64,000 bases of DNA from Artemisia argyi (taxonomy: Eukaryota; Streptophyta; Magnoliopsida; Asterales; Asteraceae): contig CM060708.1 in NCBI GenBank assembly GCA_030686995.1, positions 102,058,523-102,122,522 of the forward strand, written 5' to 3'. Made by a program: the position numbers and the translations under genes. Of the stretch, positions 44,656 to 56,081 are shown piece after piece (the stretch's first letter is position 1; every line of letters starts with the position of its first letter). The notes beneath the pieces were generated by a model. The model made no database searches. It was not told the origin of the DNA and saw nothing but the letters and a program-made list of their open reading frames with translations.

Positions 44656-44784
44656 TTCTGGGTCCTATGAAAAAATAACTATTAGCCAAAAGATCAGCTA
44701 AATTTACAAAACCATAGAGTTAACCATTATCCCAAAAGATTGTTTACATAAACCACTACAAACAAAAGAAAACCATTCAACAAA

Positions 44785-45312
44785 CAAACTTGATTAACTG
44801 CCACAAAATGGCCAAACACCATCCTCAAAACAAACACCCTTCAATAGCGACGACACAAACACATTGCCTTCATCCGGAACCATCACATTTCCGGCATCAT
44901 CCACTGGTGGAGGCGGCAGCAGGCTCTAGTACTCCTGGTACTCCGGCGGAGCAATAGTGGTATCACAATAACCCGAAGTGGTGGTGGGGTTCATTTTTTT
45001 TTTATTTTTTATTTTTTTTTCTTTCTTCTTTTAGTGTTTTTTCGAGTGCCACCTCCAACAGGGATGTTCCGGAGAACGCCACCATGAGTCCAGTGTCTAC
45101 GGCAGCTACGGCAAAAGTGACGAGGCTGTGAAGTGCTGTAGTTGTAGTAACAGAATTGTGTCTTGAGAATGACAACGTTGACATGGAAGTTGTTGTGGGG
45201 GTTGTTTAACACTCCTTGTGGTGATCAACGTTGATGTTTCGTGGTGTGTGTTGGTGGTGATAGTTGTGGTGATTATTGCGGTGTTTGGTGACTGTTGTGG
45301 TGATGATTGCAT
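44785..45312 (-). pseudogene. Captured Dof zinc-finger transcription factor copy
   Basis: From the minus ATG at 45312, a Ser/Thr/His-rich leader leads to [11 protein letters not shown]; then a frame change near 45163-45170; then [40 protein letters not shown] and a basic tail. This is the Dof DNA-binding domain (CX2C ... CX2C zinc finger that binds AAAG sites; plant-specific). The finger is one residue shorter than the normal spacing and is broken by the frameshift. A further minus segment from 44996 (MNPTTTSGYCDTTIAPPEY, one TAG, then PPPPVDDAGNV to GVWPFCGS) looks like the C-terminal part. It lies wholly inside the MULE, so it is a transduplicate. Confidence 0.8.
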
Positions 45313-45324
45313 TTTCGAAACAAT

Positions 45325-45358
<34 letters not shown>

Positions 45359-45417
45359 TTTTTTATTTTTTTTGAACTCGAGTCGTGATGGGGAAGCTGT
45401 GGGTTGTGTGTGTGTGT

Positions 45418-45441
45418 GGGGGGGGGGGGGGGGGGGGGGGG
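45418..45441. repeat. Poly(G) run of 24 after a TG repeat
   Basis: An unbroken G tract next to (TG)n, inside the MULE close to its right terminal repeat. It could form G-quadruplexes. Length is open to sequencing error. Confidence 0.85.
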
Positions 45442-45539
45442 TTATGGGTGTAAAACTTTGAAGTTACTTTGCAAATTTGGCCATTGAGGTCATGTCGCAT
45501 CGATATCCAAAGCACAGAGGTGATTATGGTGGCAAATTT

Positions 45540-45731
45540 AATAAGTATGAAAAGTAAAAAGACAATACTACCCTCAGTAACTTGGCACTTAACGATGAAA
45601 CTAACGGGAATTGGCTCTCGGTGCCTTTTTTGCACTTATGTGTAACGTTAGTGGCTTTTTGGAAGCCCTTATGACTCAGTATCTTTTTTGCACTTTCGCG
45701 ATACGTTAGTAATCATTTTTGCAGTTTACCC
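45540..45731 (-). repeat. Right terminal inverted repeat of the Pack-MULE
   Basis: Reverse complement of the left repeat, ending TTTGCAGTTTACCC. Also similar to the MULE end at 8700-8945. Confidence 0.88.
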
Positions 45732-45886
45732 AATATTTTAAGCATTAAACTATTAAAAGCTACAAAAATTGGGTTTATTTTAATTTTTCTTTTTAACGTC
45801 GTACGTATATGACTTCTTTCTCATTAACATCTTTTCTTTCATAAAGTGCCCCTTGAAACATTTATCATTGTAAGAAATAATAGGCG

Positions 45887-46231
45887 AGTACTGATAGATG
45901 ATGAAACCCATTGGTAATACTTTATTATTAACCATTATTTATAATGGTAAAACCCTAGATACCCTAAGCCCACAGACGGGCTTGGGCCTATTATTTATCC
46001 TCTAATACTCTCCTATAGTCTGAGCGGCGAAATCGCAAAAGCTCGAACTGGAGTAGTAAACTAAAAAAGAAGAAGAAAAGAACATTAACATAATAAAAAC
46101 ATAAATTTAGTCGACTCGTAACAATACCCTACCAACGAGTTGGTAGACTTTTGTCGACTGGTAACAAAAGTCGGCTAAGTCGACTGGTAACATAATCGTA
46201 CCAACGGTCGACTAACAAACAAATAACAAAA

Positions 46232-46309
<78 letters not shown>

Positions 46310-46743
46310 CAACAATAAAACAAATCTTGACAAATTTTCAGTCTTCACAAGTGGGCTGGAAAATTATGTAGGCTTTATTGTGTTTGAATTCCGTACTTGC
46401 GGCAGCGATTGCATTAGACGAAAAGGAAAACAAATAAATTGCTCTGCTCAATTTAGTGGATAGTGGATACTGACGTCACAACTAAATCAATTGATACATG
46501 AGATGGTAAAAGTGACGGCAAAATTTTTGAAGACTGTGGGATAGAGTTTGACGGGGCGGCCAAGAGGAGGCGGCTTAACTTAGCCACCTAAGTTTGAGGA
46601 TTAGACCCGCTCCGATACCATATTAGATATGATGAAACCGTCGGTGACACTTTATTATTAACTATTATTTATAATGGTGAAACCCTAAATATCTTAAGCC
46701 CACAAACCGGGCTTGAGTATATTATTTATCCTCTAATAAGTAC
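45887..46743 (-). mobile_element. TRIM retrotransposon
   Basis: The element is 45892-46738 (847 bp), flanked by AGTAC at 45887-45891 and 46739-46743. The short LTRs are 45892-46007 and 46621-46738. On minus, the primer site TGGTATCGGAGC (46620-46609) directly follows the 5' LTR, and CTATAGGAGAG directly precedes the 3' LTR as a polypurine tract. It has no coding capacity and contains a (TA)n tract at about 46232-46307. Confidence 0.88.
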
Positions 46744-47983
46744 CTCTTAACTCTACAATATTATCCTCATTCATTGTATAAAGTATAAACATTACTCGCC
46801 AGCAGCGGGTACCATACTAGTAGCTTTTGGTTTTCTCGTGATCGGGCATATTTATGAAAAGACTAATTACATCATGACATCTTTTAATAACTGTGTTGCA
46901 TGTTTGGGTTTATAAATCTGTATACGCCCATTTATGTCATTTTAATATTTTAACTACAGCTACTTCAATTCATCAACTGCCATAATAAATAAAAGTTCCG
47001 CCTTATAATAGAAGTCTTATTATTTCGACACACACACCCTAAAGGGGTGACAACCTTGCCTCAAGTTGCCTCCTCTTTTAAAGAAAACAACCAATCAATG
47101 TTGTCCAACACATATTTTGCCTAATCTTGCCTAAACACTCTTTTTTAGTGGCAATCTTGCCTAATTTTTTGCCTAATCAAGCATTAAATGTATATCAATA
47201 ATAAAATTTAAATTAAAATTATAACTAGTCATATTCGAATCATACAAAAGTGAAAAAGACCATCATTTATTTGTACTAATGTGGTTCAAGTTCTCGGGTC
47301 GGGTGAGGTGGGTGAAAAATGAAAATATTACCCTCTGCAAGGAAGATTATACGTGATCTGGTTATCCTTCAATTGGTGATATACTGATATACTTCTGCTG
47401 TTGCAACTAGTCATATTCATTTTTATCGAATTATAACTAGTCATATTCATTTTTATCTCCCACCTCACCCACACAAAAATCCGGCACCGACAAATAATTC
47501 CGGCGAGATCCAAGCCAACTTCCGGCCACCATCATCTTACGCCGCCGCTTCAAGACCATGTAGATCGGGACAGTCATTTGGGATAGTTTTGCACGTGTTT
47601 GGTTCGTCACCACCACAGCCGCCGTCACCACCATAGGCGTCTTCATCACCACGCCTCTCATCACCATCTCATCTCGTTGTGGTAACTGCAAACCCTTGTC
47701 ACTTTTCTTATTTTAATTTATCCGAATAAAAAAAGTTGATAACATTTTCGTGGATTACCAAATGGTCTAAAAACGTTGATAACATTTAATGTTAAACGGT
47801 AACATATACCTTGAAACTCTCCCCACCGATTCGGTGAATTCTACCGCAAGAGGTACCGATCTTCGGATGCTGCATGACTGGCAATCGTGTTTGCCGATCG
47901 GCAAGGGTTGCCGAACCTTGCAAACCGCAAGGTTGCCACCCCCTAAGAGGTCATATACAATATTTTCTTCTCATATCATTATA
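46744..47983. other. Intergenic; possible small DNA element and an unassigned minus ORF
   Basis: GGGGTGACAACCTTGCC near 47044 and the reverse complement of GGGGTGGCAACCTTGCG near 47935 face each other with CCTAA outside each, which may mark a 0.9-kb non-autonomous element. A minus frame at 47437-47691 (84 aa, Val/Met-rich) shows no known domain. Confidence 0.35.
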
Positions 47984-49446
47984 TCTACCTATTATATAAA
48001 AAGAGGTATTTGTTAGTGTAGCACTCTTAATAGATGACATGTCAGCACCTAAGTTTATGACACGTCAGCACCTAAGTTTATGACACGTGTGCTTTGTGAG
48101 AAAAAAATATGAGAGGATGAATGTCTTTGGGTTCGCTTTAGTTTAATCGTATAAGCTATCAAGAGACTCAAAAGTCTTTAATAGCATGACACTGTTAACT
48201 CTTTGAAATTTATGACCTCCTCCATCTTATACTCCCATTCAACAATTTCCATTCAACCCACTTTTTACCTTCCCATTCAACAATTTCCAAGCCACATTCA
48301 TCATCTTTCATCGTGCCCTCTCTTTTCTTTTAATTTCTAAAGCAAAACTATGTCAACCAATAACATGTTAGAATGTTATCCGGATTCATTTACTTGAGAG
48401 GTTATCCCAATATGCTACTTTACTTGTATCATTGTATCAAGGTAGATTACTTTTTTGTTTACCATGTTCTAAAAAATAAAGACGAACATGAAATATTGTC
48501 TCATATTCTTCATTTTCTGTGGCCTTTAAAACATATCCATTATTATAATTCTGGTAAGTTTGATTTTTCGTTTGGTTGGTTGTAGGTTGAATGAGGTGTG
48601 GTGGTAGTCATTGATCTTGAAGAAAAGAGATGATGATGTCTTAAGAACCAAAACCTTATTGTATGGCCGGTATGTATATCATATATATATCATAACAGTA
48701 ATTTATATATTTATGTGGTTTGGGTTCTTAACTTCAATGGATATCGTGTTTAGGGTCGAGTTCAATAAGGACGAACACTTGATCACTTGATGTTAAGTTA
48801 GTGAAGAGTGGACTATCATTTTTTTACAACGGATGCGAAGGTGGTTGTGATTGTGGTCGACTGGTCGGTGTTGCCGGTATGTAAAGTATATCAAAGTTCT
48901 TTGTTTGAATGTAATCCATAGTTTTATACATTTAACTTATGTTTTGTTTGAAATCTAATTATCACTCCATGCATAATGCATTAGTGTGACTTTCGGGAGC
49001 AACTGCAAAAGGAGCACAAAAATGGCAAAATGCAAGAGACAATGATTTAAAGAAGTGAGCCAACTAAAGTAAAAAGTGTACAAAGTGCACATTCATGCTT
49101 TTCCTTATACATTACAGATCTATTTACTTGTACTGTTTATTAACATCTTGTGTTCAGAGCTAATTACAATTTCATTGTGATTGATAATCATTTGCTTGCT
49201 TTTACAAGATTATGGTGATCATTAACACAGTAAAACATGTAAAAGAGAAGTCTATAGATGGAGGCATTGAGCTGAGATGCACACCATTCTATCTTGTAGA
49301 AGTTGAAAATAAACCATACACTCAATAAACAATAATGTAAGTTCGAGCAATGTTCTTTGTCAGATTTTATTTAGTAGTAGTACTTTTATGTAGCTCAGCT
49401 CATGATCTAAACTTAATCTGTTTTTGGTCATCTTTGTATTCCAAAG

Positions 49447-49629
49447 TTGTTTTCTTTTGGAGAACTTGAAAAGGATGCAGTGTCCTTATTAAAGCGCATT
49501 AGACGATTCTCTATGACCCAAGACATTGGAGCGCGTGCTGCTCCGCATATTTTTAGTAGGATTGGTTTTGCTATAGCTAGAGGTGTGGGGGCTCAGTTAG
49601 TTTCTCGGCTCCCCACTAATTTCTTGTAA
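49447..49629 (+). pseudogene. Captured gene fragment, unidentified
   Basis: A 60-aa frame (MFSFGELEKDAVSLLKRIRR, then SMTQDIGARAAPHIFSRIGF and GVGAQLVSRLPTNFL), preceded by a possible acceptor. It reads like part of a conserved cellular protein and ends at a TAA, but I cannot name the family. It lies inside the Helitron-like element, which fits gene capture. Confidence 0.4.
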
Positions 49630-50552
49630 GATCCTATTTGTTGTTCAATAAAGTGATGTTATAATAAATAATAATAATAATAATAATAAACTTGAAAGAA
49701 AAAGTTATACCAGTTACCAGTACATACGCAAGATTTTTAATTTTCAAAACATGTAATATACATGAAGATGCAAAAATAGGAAAAAATTGAATCAAAAGAT
49801 CATTGTGTGAAGAAAGAATAGTCAGCACTCTGTCCATAAATAGTTTGGTTTGATAGGAAGGTGTGGCAGGAACAGGAAGTGTGGAAATGAGAGAAGAGTG
49901 AGTAATGTTTTAGTAGCCAAAATAAGATATAAAAATGATATATGATGTGAGGCTGTTGGGTGAATGAATGAGTGCTTTATACACAATTTTTTTTTTCAAA
50001 GTCTTCAATAGTGCGTAATTATATGATGCCCCTATCACTCTATCAGCCTATGTGTCATTTACTGTGGAAGATGCATTCACGGTATGGTGCGGTTCATCGG
50101 TTCATCCTTTCTACGAAGAGGAACGTGATATTAACTAATCAAGATCGTTGATAAAATTCACGTGATATTTGGGATCGTATAATGCATTCAGTTTCCCCAA
50201 CACTGAAAACTTTGTCAGAACGGTTAAAATAATGTAAAAATCATTGATTAGGTTCAAAAATAATTTTTGAGATAGATATTAAATCAACATAATAACAAGA
50301 CCATAATATTGATTATTATCTTGGTATACATGAGACACGCAATTGATAAACTAAAATAAGGACTTAATAAAGAGTCTCAATTCCTTTGACATTATCGGAA
50401 TGTGGGATATGGTCCATAATACACTTGTGTTTGTGATGCTAGAACAAACGGATTGTCGTTAAATAGCTTTATCTTATAATCAATACGGTGTTTTCCTATC
50501 TTTGATAGCTTGGAAAACCATGAAACGGAATAAAATTATACGTATTGTCAAA

Positions 50553-50713
50553 GAGAAGTGATTTGCACTCTTTCTTAATTGATTGGCACACTCTAAATTA
50601 GAGCATCTTGACATTTATACCCTCACACTTGACATTACACTATGAGGGTATAAATGTCAAGACACTCTAATTTAAAGTATATCAATCAATTAAGGGAGTG
50701 TACAAATCACCTT
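50553..50713. mobile_element. MITE-like inverted repeat
   Basis: GTGATTTGCACTC on the left pairs with GAGTGTACAAATCAC-type sequence on the right. The arms stay similar through TTGACATTTATACCCTCA (about 75 bp each). No target duplication was found. Confidence 0.6.
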
Positions 50714-51013
50714 CCATTGTCGAATACTATTTGGAAAATAAAAGTTTGTATTATAAGAGTATATTCTAGATGAGAAAGTGTGGTGATGCCAAGAGATTAT
50801 ATTGAAAAGAGAGATCAGAGAGAGACAAATATTTATACGGTGAGGGAGATGGAGAATATTTTACTTTACACATTTTTCTAAGGGTGATGATATGTATACA
50901 TGAGTTTTTACTTTGTACACATAAAATGTAATAAATATTGTTTGTCCATATTCATTAATTATGTATGTGCAAAGTAAATTCTTATGTGTACATATCATCA
51001 CCTTTTTCTAATA

Positions 51014-51267
51014 CTCCATCCGTCCCTAAATAAATGTCCAGTTTGACTTTTCAAAGTCAAATTGGTTTAACTTTGACATTAAATATTTTTTTTGTGTTAT
51101 ATAATACATGATAAAAAATTATACCATTGAAAAATATACTTAAAACTAAATCTATTCGTATATTTTGCATCAAATATTATATAACACAGAAAAAATAATC
51201 AAGGTCAATGTTGAACCAGTTTGACTCTGAAAAGTCAAACTGGACATTTATTTAGGGACGGAGGTAG
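51014..51267. mobile_element. Stowaway MITE
   Basis: CTCCATCCGTCCCTAAATAA on the left and the reverse complement CTACCTCCGTCCCTAAATAA on the right, with TA duplications at 51012-51013 and 51268-51269. Arms include AATGTCCAGTTTGACTTTTC. Confidence 0.88.
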
Positions 51268-52779
51268 TACTAATTAACGTGTCCGATGTGAAGATATGGC
51301 AAAAGTTAGGGAAGTAAGGTGTTCCATTTGGTTTATTGTGTGAAAAAAAAAAAAAAAAAAAAAAAAGTAACGTGTTCCATCAGTTATGTGAAAAAAATCA
51401 TGATACTAAAAAAAGCAACGTTCAAATTTGACAAAGTAATAAAGTTAACAAGAGTTAGGGTGCGTTTCTTTTTCCTTATGAAAAGGGATTGGACTCACTT
51501 ATCATTTTAATATTATTTCTTTTTTGAGTGAGATTCATGTGAATAAAATTGATGAAATTGGTATCCTCCACAACAAGAGGCATATATAGACAATGATAAT
51601 AAAACAAGATCAATATTTAAATATGACAAAGAAAAATCGATAAGTGAGGCTTTGTTATAGATGCTGAACAATGGAGGTATTTGATATCAACAAGAACTCA
51701 TTTTATCCGTGCTTTGTTGACTACTAAGATTAAACCCACTCGAGTCGAGCATGACAACTTAAATACACTTTGAGTATCATAAGGCCAAAAACTCATGTTA
51801 ATTATAGAAACCACTTGAACAATCTTTAAAACAAACATGAATCATCGTGGGCCGTGCTTAGCACGGCATAAAAAATGTACCTAGTTATATCTATATACTA
51901 AAACCCGTCCCTTTACTGTAGCTACTTTACTGTTCATTCTTTTTAGCCGACCGATCCATACCCGACCCACTCTTTAATACCAACACCCGAAAAGTGTTTA
52001 TCCCCTCACACATGCTTCATACGTTCTCCGGTTTACCGGAGATCCACCGGAGCGAAAAAAACCCGAAATAAATTCGGAGTCGGGGCATCTATAGTAAATT
52101 ATGTGAGTATACCTACAGTTGTTTCTACAGTGCTTCAATGTTTTTCCGGGTTTGGGCCTTCTTAGTGAGAGGAAACACAATTTGTGGCTGATTTTGAGCC
52201 AAATGTTATTAGGTGACAGTACTCTTTTTTCATAGCCACACATTTATTGATTATATGCCTAAAAGTCTCTTCTAGATTATTCATTCGTGTTAGGTGGTTT
52301 TAATCTTATGTCTTTTGTGTGTTCAATCAGATAATCGCTATTGCTAGGTGTGGAATCTTTAATTTATGTTTAATTAACTTTTTATGCGTTTAATTACATG
52401 TTTAAGATGTGTGATAGTTGATTTTTTTGGATTAGGGTTTGGCCATATTTTTGGGGGTTTCCTGCATTATGTTGTTTTTTTTTATAAATTTTGCTTCTTA
52501 ATCTCTTTTTAAGTTGGTGGTTTAAGTTTCGGATTATGGAGTTGATTGCTTTCACATTAGTTTACTTTTGGCAGCTTATGAGCTTATCTTATGAGTGTTA
52601 TATGTAAGCCAAACCTATTTCTTTTATAAAATTTTTGCCACTTTTTGCCTGATTAGTTTTGCTGATTAGAGCTGATTTTTAGTGTTAAGTGAATTGGTTA
52701 TGATTCTTCGTACTTTGATTTTTAATGCTAATTGAAATGGTCTATTATTTTTTAAGTTTCTAAAAGGCTTTAGTAAACT

Positions 52780-53319
52780 TTGATTTACCAATATCTGTTT
52801 CACCTTTTGTTTGCCATTCTCACTTGGCTGCAGATATGTGGTGCGGAAATATTCATGTTCTGTGGTATGCATTTCGGATATTATTTGAGCATGATATTGG
52901 CTTGCTGGTGTTTCGCCTATTTAACGCCTAACACATACATACAGGCAATGATGATAATTATCGTGTTTATAAATTTTATGACCTTGATTTACCAACACCG
53001 GTATCTTGGCGGGGCAACGTTACCCGATTGGTGGTTGCAGCCATGGCCGGTGCCTGGTTTTGCTGCTATATTTGAAACCCTGGGTTATTTCACCATGATT
53101 ACTTTGGCAGCATCGGTCTCTTGGCGGGGCAGCCTTACCCAAGTGGTGGTTGTAGCCATGGCAGCCGTTCGCCTTTGGTATTATATTCACACGCCTGAGC
53201 CATTACGTGATGATCATCCACTTTCGGTACAGGAATGTATTCATGAGGATGTGAGCGTATGTATGTATGTGTGGCGGGTAGTACAATATGACCCGAATAG
53301 TTGTTGCAGCCATGGCTAG
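52780..53319 (+). pseudogene. Captured-fragment ORF with three internal repeats, unknown
   Basis: A 179-aa frame, hydrophobic in its first 75 residues (AILTWLQICGAEIFMFCG, then ILACWCFAYL and MIIIVFINFMTLIY), suggesting membrane helices if translated. The DNA word GGCGGGGCAACGTTACCC followed by GGTTGCAGCCATGG recurs at about 53011, 53122 and 53272, in different frames. No domain is recognised. It is most likely stitched from captured exons. Confidence 0.25.
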
Positions 53320-54354
53320 AGTTTGGTGTCGCGCTGTGACTGCCCCAAAGAAAGCCAAAATTCAAAAATACTTAGAAGGCAAAATTTTTAAGGTTAACTC
53401 TCAAATCCGAGAGAAGGGTGAGAGAAGTTACTTTGATCATGTGTGGCGATGGTATTTGCTGCTTGCATTCCAAATAGGCTGTGTATTTGTTGCTTGCAGG
53501 TTATTTTTCTTACTTGCCACTTCTTTGTTTCGCAAAATAAATTTCTGTTTTGTTGATCCGCAGTTTTAGCTCGAGCAAATGCCCCTACGCCTTATCCTCA
53601 TGCTGGAGCAGCATTCTCTGTCCCACTTTGTGGAGTAATTATGTAAGTAACTACGAAGATGTAAGCAACACCATTCTTTAAACTTCTAATCAGTTTTGTG
53701 TTTGATTTGTGAATGAATATTTTCCAATATTGCATTAACTTATAACTGATACTTATAATATGCCAATAGTATCGTGTCAACTGGCATTGTATGCTGAGTT
53801 ATGAAAGGAAAATGAAGATGTGAATCATATTGAGGTGTGATGAAGTAAAATGCATAGATATTCGAGCATTGCAATTTCGAATCAATAGATAGTCAATTTA
53901 TCGTGTTTGCATATAGTGGTTATATGAATACATTGGGTCATTATAATCTTAAGAGTGTTTGGGCTTAGAAAAAAAATTAAGAAACCTCAAATTGCATATA
54001 TGTTAGAAATTAAAGTTGTGTTAATATATTTCAATGTCAATGAGATTCTCAAAAATGTTTGGATTTTCCTTATATTGTTGATTTTTTTTCGATATTCGTG
54101 GATTAATCTACCCACTTTTGCTCCTAATGAATACACAAGGTAAACCGCAAAAACTAATACTATTTGGACTTTAGCACCACTACTGATGCAAATGGGTACA
54201 TGAGTGATTGGCAAAATCCCAAAAAATAAGAGTGTTTCAATTTTAATTGAATAAATCGGTGCCAAGTTGAAATTGCTTTGTTTCCGTGGTTGCACTTTTT
54301 CAGTGACTTTTTGCCAACGGCATAATTGATTGAAAAAAAAAATGAATAATTTCA

Positions 54355-54543
54355 GGTTGTTAAGGACAACATAGCTGCAGGAGTTGACGCCCAGGTTGCT
54401 GATGTTCCATGGTGTGTAAGGAATGTTGCATATGGTTTGCGGCTAACAAGGGGGTGGCCAAGTCTATTCATGGCAACGCGGAATTCATGTCCTATATTGT
54501 CTGAGAAGATAACTCCAAATAGTATTGCTTGCCGCAAGTAGCA
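54355..54543 (+). pseudogene. Captured-fragment reading frame, unknown
   Basis: The plus frame stays open for about 63 codons: VVKDNIAAGVDAQVADVPW, then VAYGLRLTRGWPSLF to a TAG. It starts after a CAG acceptor-like site. A similar short open stretch follows at about 54767-54880 (RFTTATVVASYDGFEAVVP). Neither is recognised. Confidence 0.25.
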
Positions 54544-55657
54544 CATAGGATTTAGATACCATACGAGCCAATAAGCACTTACCATATGCAAGCCTAGGCA
54601 CCATCTAAGCCGCTTGCATTATTTAGATAGATGTTCATTATTAAAGGGGTGTTTGGTTTAACTTATTATTTGAAATCTTTTCTTACGAGTTTCTTAATTT
54701 AGCATATTTTTATTATTAATATATCTGAAAATATTATGCATATGGTGTTGGCCGAAGAGCAAAAATGAACCAGCATGGCCTAGGCGGTTTACCACAGCAA
54801 CAGTTGTAGCGAGTTATGATGGTTTCGAGGCCGTGGTACCCATTTTAAACATGGAGCTGCCGAATACATTCACAGGTATTTTTAATCTGTCCAAGCAACT
54901 TCTTAGACCAGATCTGTGCACGCAGCCCTTAGCCTATTATTTTTAATTTTTTACTCTCTTCCTTTTCCTTTTGTATTTTGAGATATTCGCGGCAACATTT
55001 AACTAGACGTGTTAATAAAACTGGGAATCTGCTTGGTATAGCTTTTTGGTTTGCTGCTACAATGGCCAACTGGGTTACCGGGTCAAACGGGTTGAAACAT
55101 GTTGCCTTATGAAACTGGCTGCAAAGCCAAACAAGAGTTCATTACTGTTGGTTTATAATTCTACTGCAGTAGACTTATTCATGTGTTCATAGCTTTGAGT
55201 CGTAGGAAATGCGGTTTCATATATGATGTATAGCAGTTGTACTAATATATATGTTTAAATAAAATTGTGCTTATTATATGTATGCATTCTTAGAATAACA
55301 TATATGAAAGGTCTGATTCCAATACTAAGAACTCTTTTACTGTCTACATTTTTTTTTTAGATTATAAATGCTACATTTGATTAATGCTTACCAGATCAGA
55401 TTACATTTGTGCAAAATGAGTTGTTAGATTTGTTCTTTGCTTCCTTCTTTACGTAGTATACAATTAGCTTACAAAAACTTCATTGGAATTGCAACAGTTT
55501 TTTGTCCTACTAATTTGTACTTCATTCTTGCAAATTTCTTATACAACAACTGCAAAATATCACAAAAAGCCGTCCAACTAACGACCCAATACAAAACACA
55601 TTGACTGAATACGTTGATTTCAATCACCCCGCAGCGAAGCGCGGGCTTAAACCCTCG

Positions 55658-56081
55658 TTTAGATTAAAACACATGATTACAAACAGTATAACAAAATGGA
55701 TATCATCAAGCAACATCATCGTGTTGCGAGTATTTGTACCTTAAAGAAAAACAATGGTAAAAGACAAAGACACAATGATATACAATTTTACGTGAATCAC
55801 AGATGCATCTTATTAAATTTTAAAGGGACCCAAAAATGAAGGGTGGGGATTATTAACACAAGAAAACAGATTTTTGGGTCGCACTAACTGTCTAGAACCA
55901 ACATTGTGCCTGGTTTTACAGTTACGTATTATGCATCAAGCTGATAGCCTAAAGTTTCCAAAAGCTCAAGGCTTTTGAGACCTAACAGTTGGTGGCGATA
56001 TATCCAACGCCTACTTATAAACATTAGGATGAAGAACACATTATATAAGTGTTGTATAATGATGTTACCTGCACCCTTTAT
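55658..56081. other. Spacer downstream of pyruvate kinase, probably includes its 3' UTR
   Basis: No coding feature. The minus-strand transcript of the pyruvate kinase gene should end here. Confidence 0.5.

Larger units (their letters stand above)
42285..45740. mobile_element. Complete Pack-MULE carrying PB1-like and Dof gene copies
   Basis: The element is 42294-45731 (3438 bp). The 9-bp duplication AATATTTTA stands at 42285-42293 and 45732-45740, as expected for Mutator-like elements. Terminal inverted repeats of about 190 bp (42294-42485 and 45540-45731) begin with G(T/G)GTAAACTGCAAAAATG. Inside are a PB1-like pseudogene (plus), a 65-bp tandem repeat and a Dof zinc-finger gene copy (minus). 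No transposase. Confidence 0.9.
47984..51884 (+). mobile_element. Helitron-like element A
   Basis: Starts TCTACCTATTATATAAAAAG after an A. Ends with the hairpin GCCGTGC-TTA-GCACGGC (51851-51867), 13 nt, then CTAG followed by T. A 5' TC, a 3' subterminal hairpin, CTAG and insertion between A and T are Helitron hallmarks. No Rep/helicase is present, so it is non-autonomous. It holds one gene fragment and two MITE-like elements. Confidence 0.65.
51890..55657 (+). mobile_element. Helitron-like element B
   Basis: Starts TCTATATACTAAAACCCG after an A, five bases beyond the end of element A. The 3' hairpin CCCGC-AGCGAAGC-GCGGG (55629-55646) is followed after about 8 nt by CTCG then T, where CTAG would be expected. 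It encodes no Rep/helicase and holds gene-like fragments. The 3' end is less certain than that of element A. Confidence 0.5.

Noticed and set aside
45002..45184. Minus frame starting [12 protein letters not shown] as an independent protein
   Set aside because: It is an out-of-frame reading of the Dof segment; the Dof signature is in the neighbouring frame.
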